Shown in pieces: positions 46,305-57,433 of a DNA stretch of 64,000 nt. The position numbers and the translations under genes were made by a program. This stretch comes from Phascolomyces articulosus (Eukaryota; Mucoromycota; Mucoromycetes; Mucorales; Lichtheimiaceae): the NCBI GenBank assembly GCA_025677815.1, contig JAIXMP010000001.1, positions 2,356,001-2,420,000 on the forward strand. The letters run 5' to 3'. Under the pieces are notes generated by a model. It saw only the letters and a list, made by a program, of their open reading frames with translations. It was not told the origin of the DNA and did no database searches. Each line of letters opens with the position of its first letter. The stretch's first letter is position 1.

Positions 46305-47294
46305 GCTCGCGCGAATCTATTTCGCTCGCTCGCATATTCACACATTTGAAACCTTTGTACCTTTTTTTTATGCAATAAAAAAAATTGATTACCGAACTCA
46401 CTATAAAATCTATAAATCTATTGTGAAATCAGAAAAGTAAAATTGCGTAGTTTTTAATGAGGCTATCAAGATTGATATCAATATTCTTCATAGAAATATA
46501 AAAATTGTAAAGTATTAATAATGCAATTCATAATAAATATTTTTTTTTGCTGAGCCACTACCATCCTTGGGGGTGTGGCATTTTTTTATTATTTGAAAAT
46601 GGATATGTGATAAATGTAATAATTAATTATGAATCTTTGAACGAGGATAATTTTCTTCCCATTTTTTTCAGAATTCATATTTTTTGTTGTTGACCTATTG
46701 CAATAAAATGAGAGAAAAGGAGAAAAAAAACAGGTGTAAAGTTTCCTAAATCAAGGTTTTACCATAAAAGTTTCTTTGAAAAAATTGTGATCAAATAGAG
46801 TAATTTGTACCACTCCGAGACCCCCCGGAAATGGAATATTTTGGTTGCCATGGTGATGATGATGCGTTGCCATGGTGATTGTGCGCGGAGTCTTTGGTGT
46901 TCATTTCCGAATACCGCTCTTGATTTTGTGTAACATTTTTACCCACAGGATCAACTTCTTTCTCTTTGTCGTCATGTGAGTCTTTCTAAAGGTGTAAAGC
47001 AGCTGCGTGTAGTCATAATAGTAGTAATAGATAATAATAAGTTTATATACTTTACAACCATCACACAAAAACACTTTGTGAATGGGTCCTGATGGGTTTG
47101 TTTAATTGTCACACAAAAAAAGCAGACAACCAAAAAAAAGTGTAAGAGCCTTATTTTTGTATATAAAAAGGTTGATCGACACAGCTTAAAAAAAGAATAA
47201 AAAAAAAGTTTTCTGATCTGCTTCAATTCTTCTTTCTCTTTTTCTTTACTTTTTTTTCATCTTTTTTTTTATTTCATCGACCAATTCAATATCA
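46305..47294. promoter_or_regulatory. Intergenic region glutaredoxin / Crz1-like factor
   Basis: About 1 kb. Near the glutaredoxin stop it contains repeated CGCTCGC. Two GTTGCCATGGTGAT-like copies about 20 bp apart (46845-46880) could be paired regulatory sites. A T-rich tract precedes the 47295 ATG. Confidence 0.45.
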
Positions 47295-48398
47295 ATGTCA
47301 ATCATGGAGGATCCTTTTCAACTCTTTCTTAATAGCGACATGGACTTTACTTCATTTACTGATTTTCATTCAAAACCAATTGATACAGTATTATTAGAAG
47401 GAATGCATGTACCTTCACTTCATGCATTTGATCAAGTGGATTATGATATCAACATCAACAATCATCAACAGCATTATCCAGTAACAACAACAACGGATCA
47501 GCAACAATTAATTTTCAATCAAGAAATTCCTGGATTTGATCATCCTTCTTCACCTTTTACCATTATGTCTTCTTCTCCGAAGAGTAGTAATGCATCTATT
47601 CAAATGGTGTCTTCCCCTGAACATCGACCTATGGCTTCACCTGCTACTACTTCCATCAATACTACATTATTGATCCCTTCAGTCCCTCTTGAATTTCCTA
47701 TTACTGATATTAGTAATACAACTAGTCATCATGAATTGAATCAAGTACCATCCACTGTAACAACAACCACAACTAACACTACAACCGCACCATCCACAAA
47801 AACAGAAACATCACCATCATCCACAACTAGGACCACAACAACAAAAAAAACCTCGAGTACTGGTAAACCAAAAGGACGTAAGCGGAGAACAGCACAAGAT
47901 TTACCCTATGCACCCAATCTTCTTAACCTTAATCTTGCCCCATCCAAACGAAATACCCGGATTACTCACAATCATAACAACAACAACGGCAACAGCTCGT
48001 CGAATAGTAGTAACAGTACACAAAGATCACCAACTCCGTTCCGATGCGATTTTCCTGGATGCGAAAAAACCTTCACGCGGCCGTACAACCTAAAATCCCA
48101 TCGACGTACCCATACAGCAGAAAGACCTTTTGAATGCAATGTATGTTCTAAACGGTTTGCACGACAACATGATCGTAATCGACATACCAAATTACATTTT
48201 GGTATTAAACCTTATATTTGCCATTTATGCAATAAGGCATTTGCTCGTCAAGATGCATTGAACCGGCATCAACGTCCGGATAGTAATAAATTGGTGGGCG
48301 GTGCTTCTTATCCTATCTCAAGTTGTGCAAGCACCGGTCATCGGCAACGACAACCAAGAAAAAAGAATAACGCTAATAGTAATAATAAGAGTGCGTAA
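47295..48398 (+). CDS. C2H2 zinc-finger transcription factor, Crz1/CrzA-like
   Basis: Single exon, 367 residues. The N-terminal 240 residues are Ser/Thr/Asn-rich and disordered. Three zinc fingers follow from about residue 248: FRCDFPGCEKTFTRPYNLKS then HRRTH; FECNVCSKRFARQHDRNRHT then KLH; and YICHLCNKAFARQDALNRHQ. The linkers TAERPF and FGIKPY and the third finger's ARQDALNRH ending without a usual second histidine match the CrzA/Crz1 family, whose last finger has ARADALGRHFRSE. Crz1 is the nuclear factor activated by calcineurin upon calcium stress. No clean PxIxIT calcineurin-docking motif is seen (PITDIS is a weak partial match), so calcium control is inferred only. ATG 47295 is preceded by a T-rich leader; a second ATG three codons on is equally usable. 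Confidence 0.8.
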   Translation: MSIMEDPFQLFLNSDMDFTSFTDFHSKPIDTVLLEGMHVPSLHAFDQVDYDININNHQQHYPVTTTTDQQQLIFNQEIPGFDHPSSPFTIMSSSPKSSNASIQMVSSPEHRPMASPATTSINTTLLIPSVPLEFPITDISNTTSHHELNQVPSTVTTTTTNTTTAPSTKTETSPSSTTRTTTTKKTSSTGKPKGRKRRTAQDLPYAPNLLNLNLAPSKRNTRITHNHNNNNGNSSSNSSNSTQRSPTPFRCDFPGCEKTFTRPYNLKSHRRTHTAERPFECNVCSKRFARQHDRNRHTKLHFGIKPYICHLCNKAFARQDALNRHQRPDSNKLVGGASYPISSCASTGHRQRQPRKKNNANSNNKSA

Positions 48399-49407
48399 AA
48401 ATGATTTTAACTCTCACACACGATCCATTTCACACATTTTATATATATCATTTGTAACAACAACTACAGCAACAGCAACAACACGAAAAGGATATCATTA
48501 TTGTTCACACACATATGTATTTGTATCCATCATTATTACTACTGGTTTTTCATTTGTACTTTCTTCTTTTCTATTACGCACGCACACGCTCACACACAAT
48601 CCATTACACTATTATTCATTATGTAAATATTTCTTCTTTATGAACAAAAAAAACTTATTTTCAATCAAGCCAATCAATTCAAAAACATGCATCTTTTTTT
48701 TCTTATTACATAGTTCTATTATCCCTCAACCCTCCTTTTTTTCTACTACTTCTTCTTTCTCTATTATATATATATACTTTTTTACGCTTGATATTATTAT
48801 TCTTATTATTGAATTATTTATTGATTATTATTATTATATAGTTTATTTCTATTTTTATAACTCATCATATTATATATTTACAAAATAAAGCATCAACATA
48901 TTATTACTTTTTTGTATAAACAGAAAAAAAAAACAAAAAACAAAATGCGTGTGACTTTTTTATAATATAATTTGGAAACAGAAATTGACTACAAACTGTA
49001 ATAATAGTAAAATAACCACTAAGGTGTGCGCAGTAATCCAAAAAAATGGATCGTGTAACTTTGTCATCTTGACTTTCTATTATTATAAAAAAAACTGAAA
49101 CCTCATTTAGTTTGATCGACAAAAGAGTTGCACCAACCACATTTTCTTATTCCAGCATGACGGAGCCAAATAATAAACAAGCATATGTACCCAGTAAAGT
49201 GGATTGCAATGCCCATCCAATTCAAATTCATCTTCTACTAAATTATTTCTAATATAATATCATCATCATGAAATTATCATGCCATATCACACTCATCCCC
49301 ACGTATATTTTTTTTCATTAATATTATCCAATTATCTCAATGGTCCAATTAAAAAAAAGTGTATATATATTATTATACTATACTACTAACTAATAATAAA
49401 AAGAACT
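48399..49407. other. Convergent intergenic region
   Basis: 1 kb between the zinc-finger gene and the acyltransferase. AT-rich with CACACA runs. A long open plus frame here (48301-48888) overlaps the zinc-finger gene in another frame and has no protein-like composition beyond it. Confidence 0.45.
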
Positions 49408-51484
49408 TTATCCTTCAAAAATCCATTCATATTGTTTTGCCAATTTTCTTTTACGACCATGTAATTTTGCTGGATCACCAAACTGTCTACTACGAGAACG
49501 TAAAGCTAACCAAACCGTATGTACATTATCATTTTTAGCATTATAAGACTTGGTCATTCGTTGGACACCAGCCACGTTGATATCACGTAGTTTTTTCAAT
49601 TGAAGGATACGTTCCTTTCTGCGCCACATCCCACGACCCAAGACCACAGCATCAAAGATACGCCATCGCCCAACCAAATCCTTAAAGTTTTCGTAACGTT
49701 CATCAATCGATGTAACATGGTACCAAACAAATACACCCAATGTAGCTAATGCCACAAAGAATCCAAAGAAGGTACCACCAAATAAAGTAAACCATCCCCA
49801 AATGAACGCCATAATATAAATGAATGGCACCAAAAATAATCCATATACAATCTTGTTCTGGGCCCGTACTTCTTCATACATTTCAAATTTGCCGCCATAA
49901 TATCCAGCAATATAAAATGGTAAATGACCCACCAAACCAGGCAAAAATAAGGGCAAGTCGATTAAGGAGGCCAAGGTACGTCGTAATAATTCTATCGTTG
50001 TGGAGGCAGCTGTGATCTTTTTTTCATTATATTTCGCAATATCCACATCTCGTAATGATAATGCATCCAATTCCATTTTGTATGAACGTAAACTGTCCTT
50101 CAAGACTGCAATGTCTTTATCCGTTTCTGATAATTCATTAATCGCATTGATCAGTCTAAAATGAATAATAATAATATTGATAGATAAAATTTAGCAATTG
50201 AACACGATGTCAATTTTTTTGATGTTGAAGTATATGTTTGGGTACGGTACCCTTGAGTAACATCGATATAATCTCGCATAGACCCATTTTCACCAGGAAA
50301 CAATAACCAACGAGCCATTTCCGCAGCATCTCGACTATCCCAATCGGGTGCATTGACGGTCAGTGCTTCTATAGACCGAGTTAAATCGGCTGTCAGCTGT
50401 TTGGCTGCCTTTTTGGGATCTTCAAGGTAAGTTGCCATATAAGGTTCCACATCAATGGGTTTGCCATATCTTTTTTTTTATAACAATGGGGTCAATGGAA
50501 ATAACACATATGAGTCATTTTTTTTTCTCTCTTTCATTGATGAATGATAATGAACTCTTTTCTCTTTCAATTAATTTACCTTACAATTGCAACACTACGA
50601 TACTTTGATTTTTCGGGATAAACAATACCAACAGGCACCACTTTAGCCCTTCGAGGAATAGATCCATCTGCATTAGGACGTGGGTCCTCTTGTAATAATT
50701 TTGCATACTCCAATGCAGCCTTATTTTTTTAATTAATAACCATCATCATAATTAATAACCCCAAGTTTAAACCAAAAAGAACCCAAAAAAAAATCTTGAC
50801 TAAACCAAATGTCATGTATTTTTTCCTTACTCTCTCTCTTTATTCCTTTCCCTACTTTTCTCTCCATTCAATCACTTACAAAACTAGTCCCATCCTTAAA
50901 CGCCCCCAATCTTGGTAATGTATGACTTGTGCCTTCTGGGAAAACAGCAATGGATTCACCTAAACGCATGACACGATAGGTAGCAGCATAAAGCTGTGCA
51001 TTATTTTTTGTCTTTCTATCTACGGGAACTACACCACAGTTATCAAAGAATTTAGCGGCATTGGGATTTTTAAACATGGAATCTTTGGCCCAATAGTGAA
51101 GACGTCGTTGTTCTGGAAATGTCACCGAGAGAATGGCAGGATCGACAATCATGTTGTGATGGGTGGCAGCACTGAATTAGTATTATTTCGTTATTGTTGT
51201 GCGTGATGATCCCATCGTTATGGTGTGATACGAAAAAAATATAAATAAAGAAATAGGATAGATCGTTTTTTGTCAATTATTAACAGTTATTTCGTTTTGA
51301 TATAAGAAAAGTAGTAGTTTGATTGTTGGTATAGATCATTCTTTTTTGGGGGGAGAGCTTACACAATCAAGGGTCCTTCTTTTGGCACATTATGTTCATC
51401 TTGAAGTTTAATGTCCACGAAAAATGACCATAAAGCACTTCTCGAGATTAAACAGACAATTTCATGACCAATACCAAATGGCAT
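49408..51484 (-). CDS. GPT2: Glycerol-3-phosphate / DHAP acyltransferase (Sct1/Gpt2-like)
   Basis: Catalyses the first acylation step of phospholipid and triacylglycerol synthesis at the endoplasmic reticulum. Exons 51363-51484, 50880-51171, 50580-50719, 50251-50469 and 49408-50155 give 506 residues. Acyltransferase motif I is HX4D in THHNMIVDP (about residues 45-53); motif II region GVVPVDRKTKNN; motif III FPEGTSH (about 117-123); later KVVPVGIVYPEKSKYRS and RYGKPIDVEPY. A C-terminal hydrophobic block at about 350-400 (FLVPFIYIMAFIWGWF and GGTFFGFFVALATLGVFVWY) gives two membrane segments. Yeast Sct1/Gpt2 are about 750 residues; this one lacks their long phosphorylated tail. ATG 51484 opens MPFGIGHEIVCLISRSALWS. 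Which paralogue it represents cannot be decided. Confidence 0.85.
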
Positions 51485-52373
51485 AGTTTTATATATATTT
51501 CTCTTGGAAATTAGTAGAAGAGAAAAAACTGATGTTTGGTGAACAAAATTAAATAAAGAGTGAAAAATAAAGCTGACAAGCACGAGGTAATAGCGTGAAT
51601 GATAATATTTAATCTTATTCTTGAATGTATGCATATATTTTTTTTGACCCATAAAATGGGGGTGTTTTTTTTTCTTATGATTTGAAATTATAAGTGTGAG
51701 ATTTTTTTGGGAACAGGTTAACGCGTGCGCGCGTGCCAATAGAATTGGAAGCACAAGCCAATGATATTGAAGCGGTTCCAAATATATTTGCAACTAAACA
51801 TAATTCAATGCGGAAGGTTGTATTTATAGTTGTAGAGACATAGGCGCAATGAAGTTTGAATAGAATATATACATGTCTAGCTTTATTATCTTGTCTATTT
51901 CTTGATATTTATATCGTACCACATATTGAATTGCCATATTTATGGGACAGATAGAAAAAGAGACATAGGAATAAAAGTTTTTATTCTTACTACTTCAACA
52001 TGTTTTTATGGTAGTGTCAATAAGTGATTTATTTACTACTACTATTAAATGGCCATTTCATTCTTCTTTGGCTATAGCCATTGATTGATTGCGGCGACAA
52101 TAACGGCCGATCATATAAAATACGATAAAACATAACATCAAGCAGTTGGTTTTTTTCCTACTCTTCATTCATTCATCTTCTCTCCTACACCATATCATCT
52201 ATCCTTGTTGCAATTATTAATCTATTATTATTTAAAAACAGGACTCCTTTATAATTCTTCATGGATTATTAAAAAAAAAAAGAAGGTGCCGTAGGTCATA
52301 GGCCATGCATTGCTGCTGATTTAACCACCTGAGAAATAAAACAATGTAACTACTTCTTATTACAATATTATTC

Positions 52374-52556
52374 ATGGCATTCCTCCCTCATCTTTTTAAC
52401 AATTCGATATTTATAACACTATTACTCATATATGAGTTTATTTTCAGTGTACATTTCCCAGGTGTTCAACAATATTCACAGACTCAACAGTGCAGATACG
52501 TGAAACCTGATTTTATCAAAATAACAACAAATATGTTTCTTTTGATGCAAGTCTAA
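52374..52556 (+). other. ATG frame with signal-peptide-like start
   Basis: 60 codons starting MAFLPHLFNNSIFITLLLIY then EFIFSVHFPGVQQYSQTQQC. The hydrophobic start then polar Cys-containing stretch resembles a secreted or membrane protein N-terminus. No convincing downstream exon could be joined, so it may be a decayed first exon or chance. Confidence 0.2.
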
Positions 52557-53570
52557 CCAGTAGTTTTCTTATCTTGCCTTTTTCTTTTTATTACAAACTG
52601 GTTTCGATCTTTAAGTCTTTTGATACTTCTTTTTATTTATTATATAGATCCGAATACATATAATTCATCCACAGCCTAAGAAAGCCATGAAGAGATTGCC
52701 TGAGATACTCTTTCCAACATGCGCTCGATGATATGAATAATTATAAGAAATTTACTTTTTTGTCCAAAGAAGAAAACAATGAGAAAAATTGACACCAGCA
52801 CGTTGGTGAAAAAAAGGTCAGCAATAATATGGAGATTAATATTAAACCCACTGTTGTTCATCGAAGGAGGTAATACCAGAAGGTTCTGTTGCTTTTATAC
52901 TAAGGTTTTTTTTATTACAATATTTCTCTCTATTATTCATTGTTAAGGAGCGGCCTAATCACTTTGTCCAGTTAAAAACAGGGTCATTTGTTAATGATCC
53001 GTCGTGAGTGAATTATTGCCTCATCGTTTAATAGCAAGCCCTGAAATCAAAAATTCAGTGAGAATGCAAGATAAAGTTGTGCAAGGTAAAGCCAAAAATC
53101 ATATAATTGGTAAGCAAAGTAAGAATTATAAGCAAAAGCACGCTATTTTATTATACCAAAGAAAACTATTACTATTGTTGATGTGTATGGGAGATGGCAC
53201 CAAAGAACTGAAAATATAAAAATGATATCCACTTGCGTCTATTTGACAATCGGGTTATTGAAAGTGAGAATGTAGAATCACTTATTTTATAATTATATCT
53301 GGTAGTGCCTATAATTTTATGGTCGGCAATGGGTACACTTACACCAATCCGAGCTTAGACCTAGAATAGCCACAGTAATTATATAAAAAGAGAAGATAAC
53401 ATGATGAATCTTTGCTTGGTCTGTGCAAAGATTCATTTGAGTTCCATCTTGGGACCTATATTTTTTGAACAATTTAATAAGAACACAAGGATTTATTCTA
53501 CTAAAAAACATATTGGTAGTGGAAACATAAAAAAAATGGTAATAACTTACCAATATTTCAGATGACACCC

Positions 53571-53676
53571 TTTCAATTGCTCCTATGCCCGAAAACTTAC
53601 CATTCCTTCTCTTGATAATACATGTTTTTTTTATGGTTTTCTCTTCTATGATCTTTATCATAACTACCAACATCAC
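53571..53676 (+). pseudogene. Exon-like segment encoding a hydrophobic helix
   Basis: Bounded by a strong acceptor (AATATTTCAG) and a strong donor (CACAG then GTAAGT). One frame is open throughout: DTLSIAPMPENLPFLLLIIH then VFFMVFSSMIFIITTNIT. The following potential exon stops after about eight codons. Probably a leftover exon of a membrane-protein gene; identity unknown. Confidence 0.3.
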
Positions 53677-55018
53677 AGGTAAGTGCCTCGTTTTCTTCTT
53701 GATGTAGCTTTTTTTTTGTTCTTGTTTTCTTGTTGAAACTGTGATTTAGCTACAACGGTACATAATTTGGTATAATTGAATGATAAAGAGAATTTCATTC
53801 TTAATAAATATATTTTTATATCGAGCTATGTATCACTCTGTTTTTATAAAATTTGAGTAAATTTCGGTATGAATAATGTAGTATATCTACGTAATAATTT
53901 CTTCCCTATAGATAATTATTATAATCATTGACATCACTAATCAATTTATATAATCAACCTAATATTATAACGTGCGTGGCAAATATAGAGATAAAGAAAA
54001 TACCAAAATCGGTAAAAGATTATGGCTTGCGTTATATAAAAGCGGAAGCAAGCTGAATAATATTGCACTTATTCTGTTCTGTCATATTAATTGAATAATC
54101 TTTTTTACTGTCAATAGTACATATATAAAAGTGTATTGTTCTTTAAAATTAAGCTCAAACACACAGTAATGAATCATGGAGCTTCTAATATCATGCAAAA
54201 GAAGGAATAAAAATGTTGTGATGGCGTTGGAACGATGATTAACTGCAATAAAATGGCGAATAAGAATAATGTACTTTTTAATAAACATAATAGGGTTACA
54301 TGATGATAGTGTCTTTGTCAAATATCAATCAATGTATCACGAAGTTATGCGTCTTGTTGATATGTAATTATTGCCATCTATATTCTATTTTGAAATAAAT
54401 TTGTATTATTGGATTATTTAGGTGTGATTTTGTCGAAAGTAAATCTATATATATAGATGATACAGGTTGTATAACGACTATTTACAACGTTCATTTTTTC
54501 CTTCTCCAGCAGGACATGATGATGAATGTTATTTCGTAGTGTGCATATATGACATAGTATATCACTCAAGTTTGGTTTCTGACTGAATGAGCTATTTTTT
54601 TCCTCTTTACATCACATGAAACTGTTTTAAAAATTAAGGGTCATTATAGCTTTAATTTATTGACAAGATACTCCATGTTTTTACAACAATCAGAAACAGC
54701 TGGAACGAATGTATGAATAGTATATCATGGTTGGAAACAATATATAGATTCAAGTATACTAAACCATGATTGGAACAGAAAACAAAAGTACCAGTTGCCA
54801 TAGTCATAAAATTTTACAATAACTGTATAAAAAGCAGTAATGTACAACAATAGCAAAAAAACACAGTCGTGTATTATCAGTTATTTTTCTTTTTTTTATC
54901 CTTGGCGTAATTTTTTGTGTGTGGAGAGTTCCCTTGTTCATTTTTCTTTTTCCTTTTCCTTCTTTTTCTTTCCCTCTCTTTTTACCTTCCTCCTCCTTTT
55001 TTCTTCTTTTATCTATTA

Positions 55019-56347
55019 ATGAACCGTAATTCTAATATGTACTCACAACAACAAACACCCCCACAACGATCACGTACAGCACCCATATCTGGTGGTAGCG
55101 GTAATGGTGATCCAATGTATTCTTCCATGGGCGTTGGAGGTGGATTAAACGACCCTTATATGAATAACGGTGGTGGTGGTGCTGGCAATTTCAATAATAA
55201 TCATAACCGGAACAGTATTGGTAGCGGCGGAAGAGGAGGAGGTGGTGGTGGTGGAAATAATAATGGAATGAATAGGAATTCACTTGATGGCTTACGACAA
55301 AAGCTTCGAGAAGCAGCCGGATTCCATCCTTCCATGGATTCTTTTGGTGGCGGAAAATCCGGAGGCAATAACGGGCTTTATGCCGGTGGTCCTGGTGGTA
55401 ATGGAGGAGGTCATGGTCGAAATAACAACATGATGCAGCAACAACAGCACCATTCGTCCAACAATATGATGTCATTTGGCGCCAATTCATCTTCTCGAAA
55501 CAATAATCACAATGATCCTTCTTTTTTTGGTCAGCAGAACAATCATCATCGATCATCTCAACATAAACGTAATCTATCCGGAGGAGGAGGTGGCGGCGGT
55601 GGTAGTGGCATGTCGAGAGGTGGTAGTCAACTTCATCATGCAGCCAGTATGGATAATATGATGATGGGAGGAGGAGGAAGAGGAACGAATGTTACGATAA
55701 ACGGAATGATGGGTAGTTCTGGCGGAATGAGCCATCATCATCACCATCATCATCATCAACAACAGCGACCGTATATGGACCCTTCTTCCATGATGATGAT
55801 GCCGCAACAGCAATCCATGATGATGGGAGGTCGTGGTGGTTATGGTGTAGGCGGTATGATGGATAATATGATGATGATGGGCGGAGGTGCTGGTGGTATG
55901 ATGTATAACGATCCTTACGGTGCCGGTGGATTTGGTTCTTCCATGATGCCATTTCATCAACCCTTGTACCACCAGCAAAACGGTGCCCTGATGGATCAAA
56001 TGACATCTTCGCATTTTAATTCGTACGGTGCTGGTGGAGGATATGGTGCAAACCCTTATTACGATACGATGCCTATGTCTATGCATGGAGGAGGAATGGG
56101 TGGATATCATCCATCGTCACCTATGATGTCTCCATACGATATGATGATGGATCAACATTCTCCTTATTTACATGGAGGTGGAGGAGGAGCTTATGGAGGA
56201 GCTTATGGAGGAGCTTCTTCTATGATGATGCCCTATGGTGCTGGCGCAGCCGGAATGATGAGTGGTGGTGCAGGAATGATGCCGACTTCCATGATGGGAG
56301 GAGGACCGGGTTATAATGGATACCCATCATCACGATACTTTGGTTAG
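55019..56347 (+). CDS. Gly/Met/Asn/His-rich low-complexity protein
   Basis: Not recognised as a known family. Single exon, 442 residues from ATG 55019 (MNRNSNMYSQQQTPPQRSRT); the frame is open further upstream only through a GTG. Nearly the whole protein is repeats of Gly, Met, Asn, Ser, Tyr and His, such as runs of MMMMGGGAGGMM, HHHHHHHH and YGGAYGG. The one sequence-complex segment is SLDGLRQKLREAAGFHPSMD (about residues 85-104), a likely amphipathic helix and the only candidate conserved motif. Composition is prion-like and could support condensates or surface binding; no RNA-binding motif is visible, so function is unknown. Base composition is clearly more GC-rich than the flanks, as expected from Gly codons. 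Confidence 0.7.
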   Translation: MNRNSNMYSQQQTPPQRSRTAPISGGSGNGDPMYSSMGVGGGLNDPYMNNGGGGAGNFNNNHNRNSIGSGGRGGGGGGGNNNGMNRNSLDGLRQKLREAAGFHPSMDSFGGGKSGGNNGLYAGGPGGNGGGHGRNNNMMQQQQHHSSNNMMSFGANSSSRNNNHNDPSFFGQQNNHHRSSQHKRNLSGGGGGGGGSGMSRGGSQLHHAASMDNMMMGGGGRGTNVTINGMMGSSGGMSHHHHHHHHQQQRPYMDPSSMMMMPQQQSMMMGGRGGYGVGGMMDNMMMMGGGAGGMMYNDPYGAGGFGSSMMPFHQPLYHQQNGALMDQMTSSHFNSYGAGGGYGANPYYDTMPMSMHGGGMGGYHPSSPMMSPYDMMMDQHSPYLHGGGGGAYGGAYGGASSMMMPYGAGAAGMMSGGAGMMPTSMMGGGPGYNGYPSSRYFG

Positions 56348-57053
56348 ACTCTAAAAAATAAGCCTGTAATCTATTTTATATAATTTTGTTTGATTGTATC
56401 TATTCTTTTATGTATATATTATTTTTCACTTATTATAAACTTCCTTCCTTTCTATTGTTTTCCCTCGCTTTTTTTTTTACTCATCATTATCACGAGGTAC
56501 AAGTTGTGTGATCTGTGCACACCAATGAAATTAATATGTATTTTTTTTTCACAGTCTGTGCTTCTTTTTCTCTCTCCTCAGCCCTATCTTCCATTGTACA
56601 CTGTACCAGATTACTATATACACACAGCTACTTATAAAATTCTGTAGTTTTCTGTCTGTAGCATCAAAATAAAAGCTCGCCAGCGTACTAGTTTCATGTC
56701 TTTCAACCAACTACTAATATTGTAACAACAGGACTGATGCTAGAAAATCATTCAACTATGTATTTTTTACGTGTCCTTTTGAGAAACTGTGTGCTGTATC
56801 ACTCATATACTACTATAAAAAAAGAAAATTAGATTTTTTTGTTTATTATCAGTCTCCAAAAGGAGATGTATAATATATATCATTTATACATATACAATAA
56901 TAAGTGTAAAAGAGTTTGACGTATAAAACCGGACCAATATATTAATTTGATACTTTCGATTCAAACGACTCATAGCATAAAGCCACTATTAATATAAGCA
57001 TCATCTTTTTTAAGGCTCCGGATTTCCATTAGACACTTTTTTTACCTCCAACC
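56348..57053. other. Intergenic region
   Basis: 706 bp: T-rich 3' flank of the glycine-rich gene then AT-rich promoter of the LSM gene. No gene supported. Confidence 0.45.
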
Positions 57054-57433
57054 ATGAACACCACCACACCACCAGTAGACACACCCAACATTAAAAAGTT
57101 AAGAAGCTACCTTAATTTCAAGGCACGAATAACCATTACCGATGGCAGAATATTTATTGGTACTTTTATATGTACAGACAAACAAAAAAATATTATTTTA
57201 GCACAAACCAAAGAATTCCGAGGAGGCATGCCATTTTTATTATTATTATGGAATGGAGAATTGCAATGGATAGGAAGAGGGGTATTCTTTTTTTCAAGTT
57301 ATATTAACAATGATAAATATAAATAGATGAACATCGGATGGTAGGATTGGTCATGATACCCGGAAAGCATTTAGTTAAAGTAGAAACTGAAGACTTGGAC
57401 GACGACGATAATGGGTTTCCTATCTATGGTTAA
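57054..57433 (+). CDS. NAA38: LSM-domain protein, NAA38/Mak31-like
   Basis: Sm-fold protein resembling the small auxiliary subunit of the NatC N-terminal acetyltransferase. Exons 57054-57225 and 57327-57433 give 92 residues. Sm1 region: LRSYLNFKARITITDGRIFI then GTFICTDKQKNIILAQTKEF; Sm2 region: HRMVGLVMIPGKHLVKVE. The T-D-G-R...C-T-D-x...N-I-I-L pattern is that of LSMD1/NAA38 rather than spliceosomal Sm proteins. The frame joins only if the intron starts with GC (GAG then GCATGC at 57226), giving EFRGDEHRMVG; the nearby GT at about 57281 gives the wrong phase. The stop codon TAA (57431-57433) overlaps the stop of the convergent gene. Confidence 0.8.

Larger units (their letters stand above)
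51485..55018. other. 3.5 kb gene-poor region
   Basis: Upstream of the acyltransferase and of the glycine-rich gene. CG-rich ACGCGTGCGCGCGT lies at about 51721-51736 in the acyltransferase promoter. A signal-peptide-like ATG frame (52374-52556) and an exon-like hydrophobic segment (53571-53676) are listed separately. The remainder is AT-rich without supported genes. Confidence 0.45.

Noticed and set aside
48301..48888. 195-codon plus-strand open frame
   Set aside because: Its first part is the zinc-finger gene read in another frame; the rest is low-complexity Phe/Tyr/Ile from AT-rich 3' DNA.
53571..53676. Third transmembrane segment of a Cys-loop receptor
   Set aside because: Pattern similarity is weak, and no adjoining receptor motifs could be found in neighbouring sequence.
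54917..55018. N-terminal extension of the Gly/Met-rich protein
   Set aside because: The frame is open only from a GTG and encodes a Phe/Leu run from a pyrimidine-rich leader; the first ATG is 55019.
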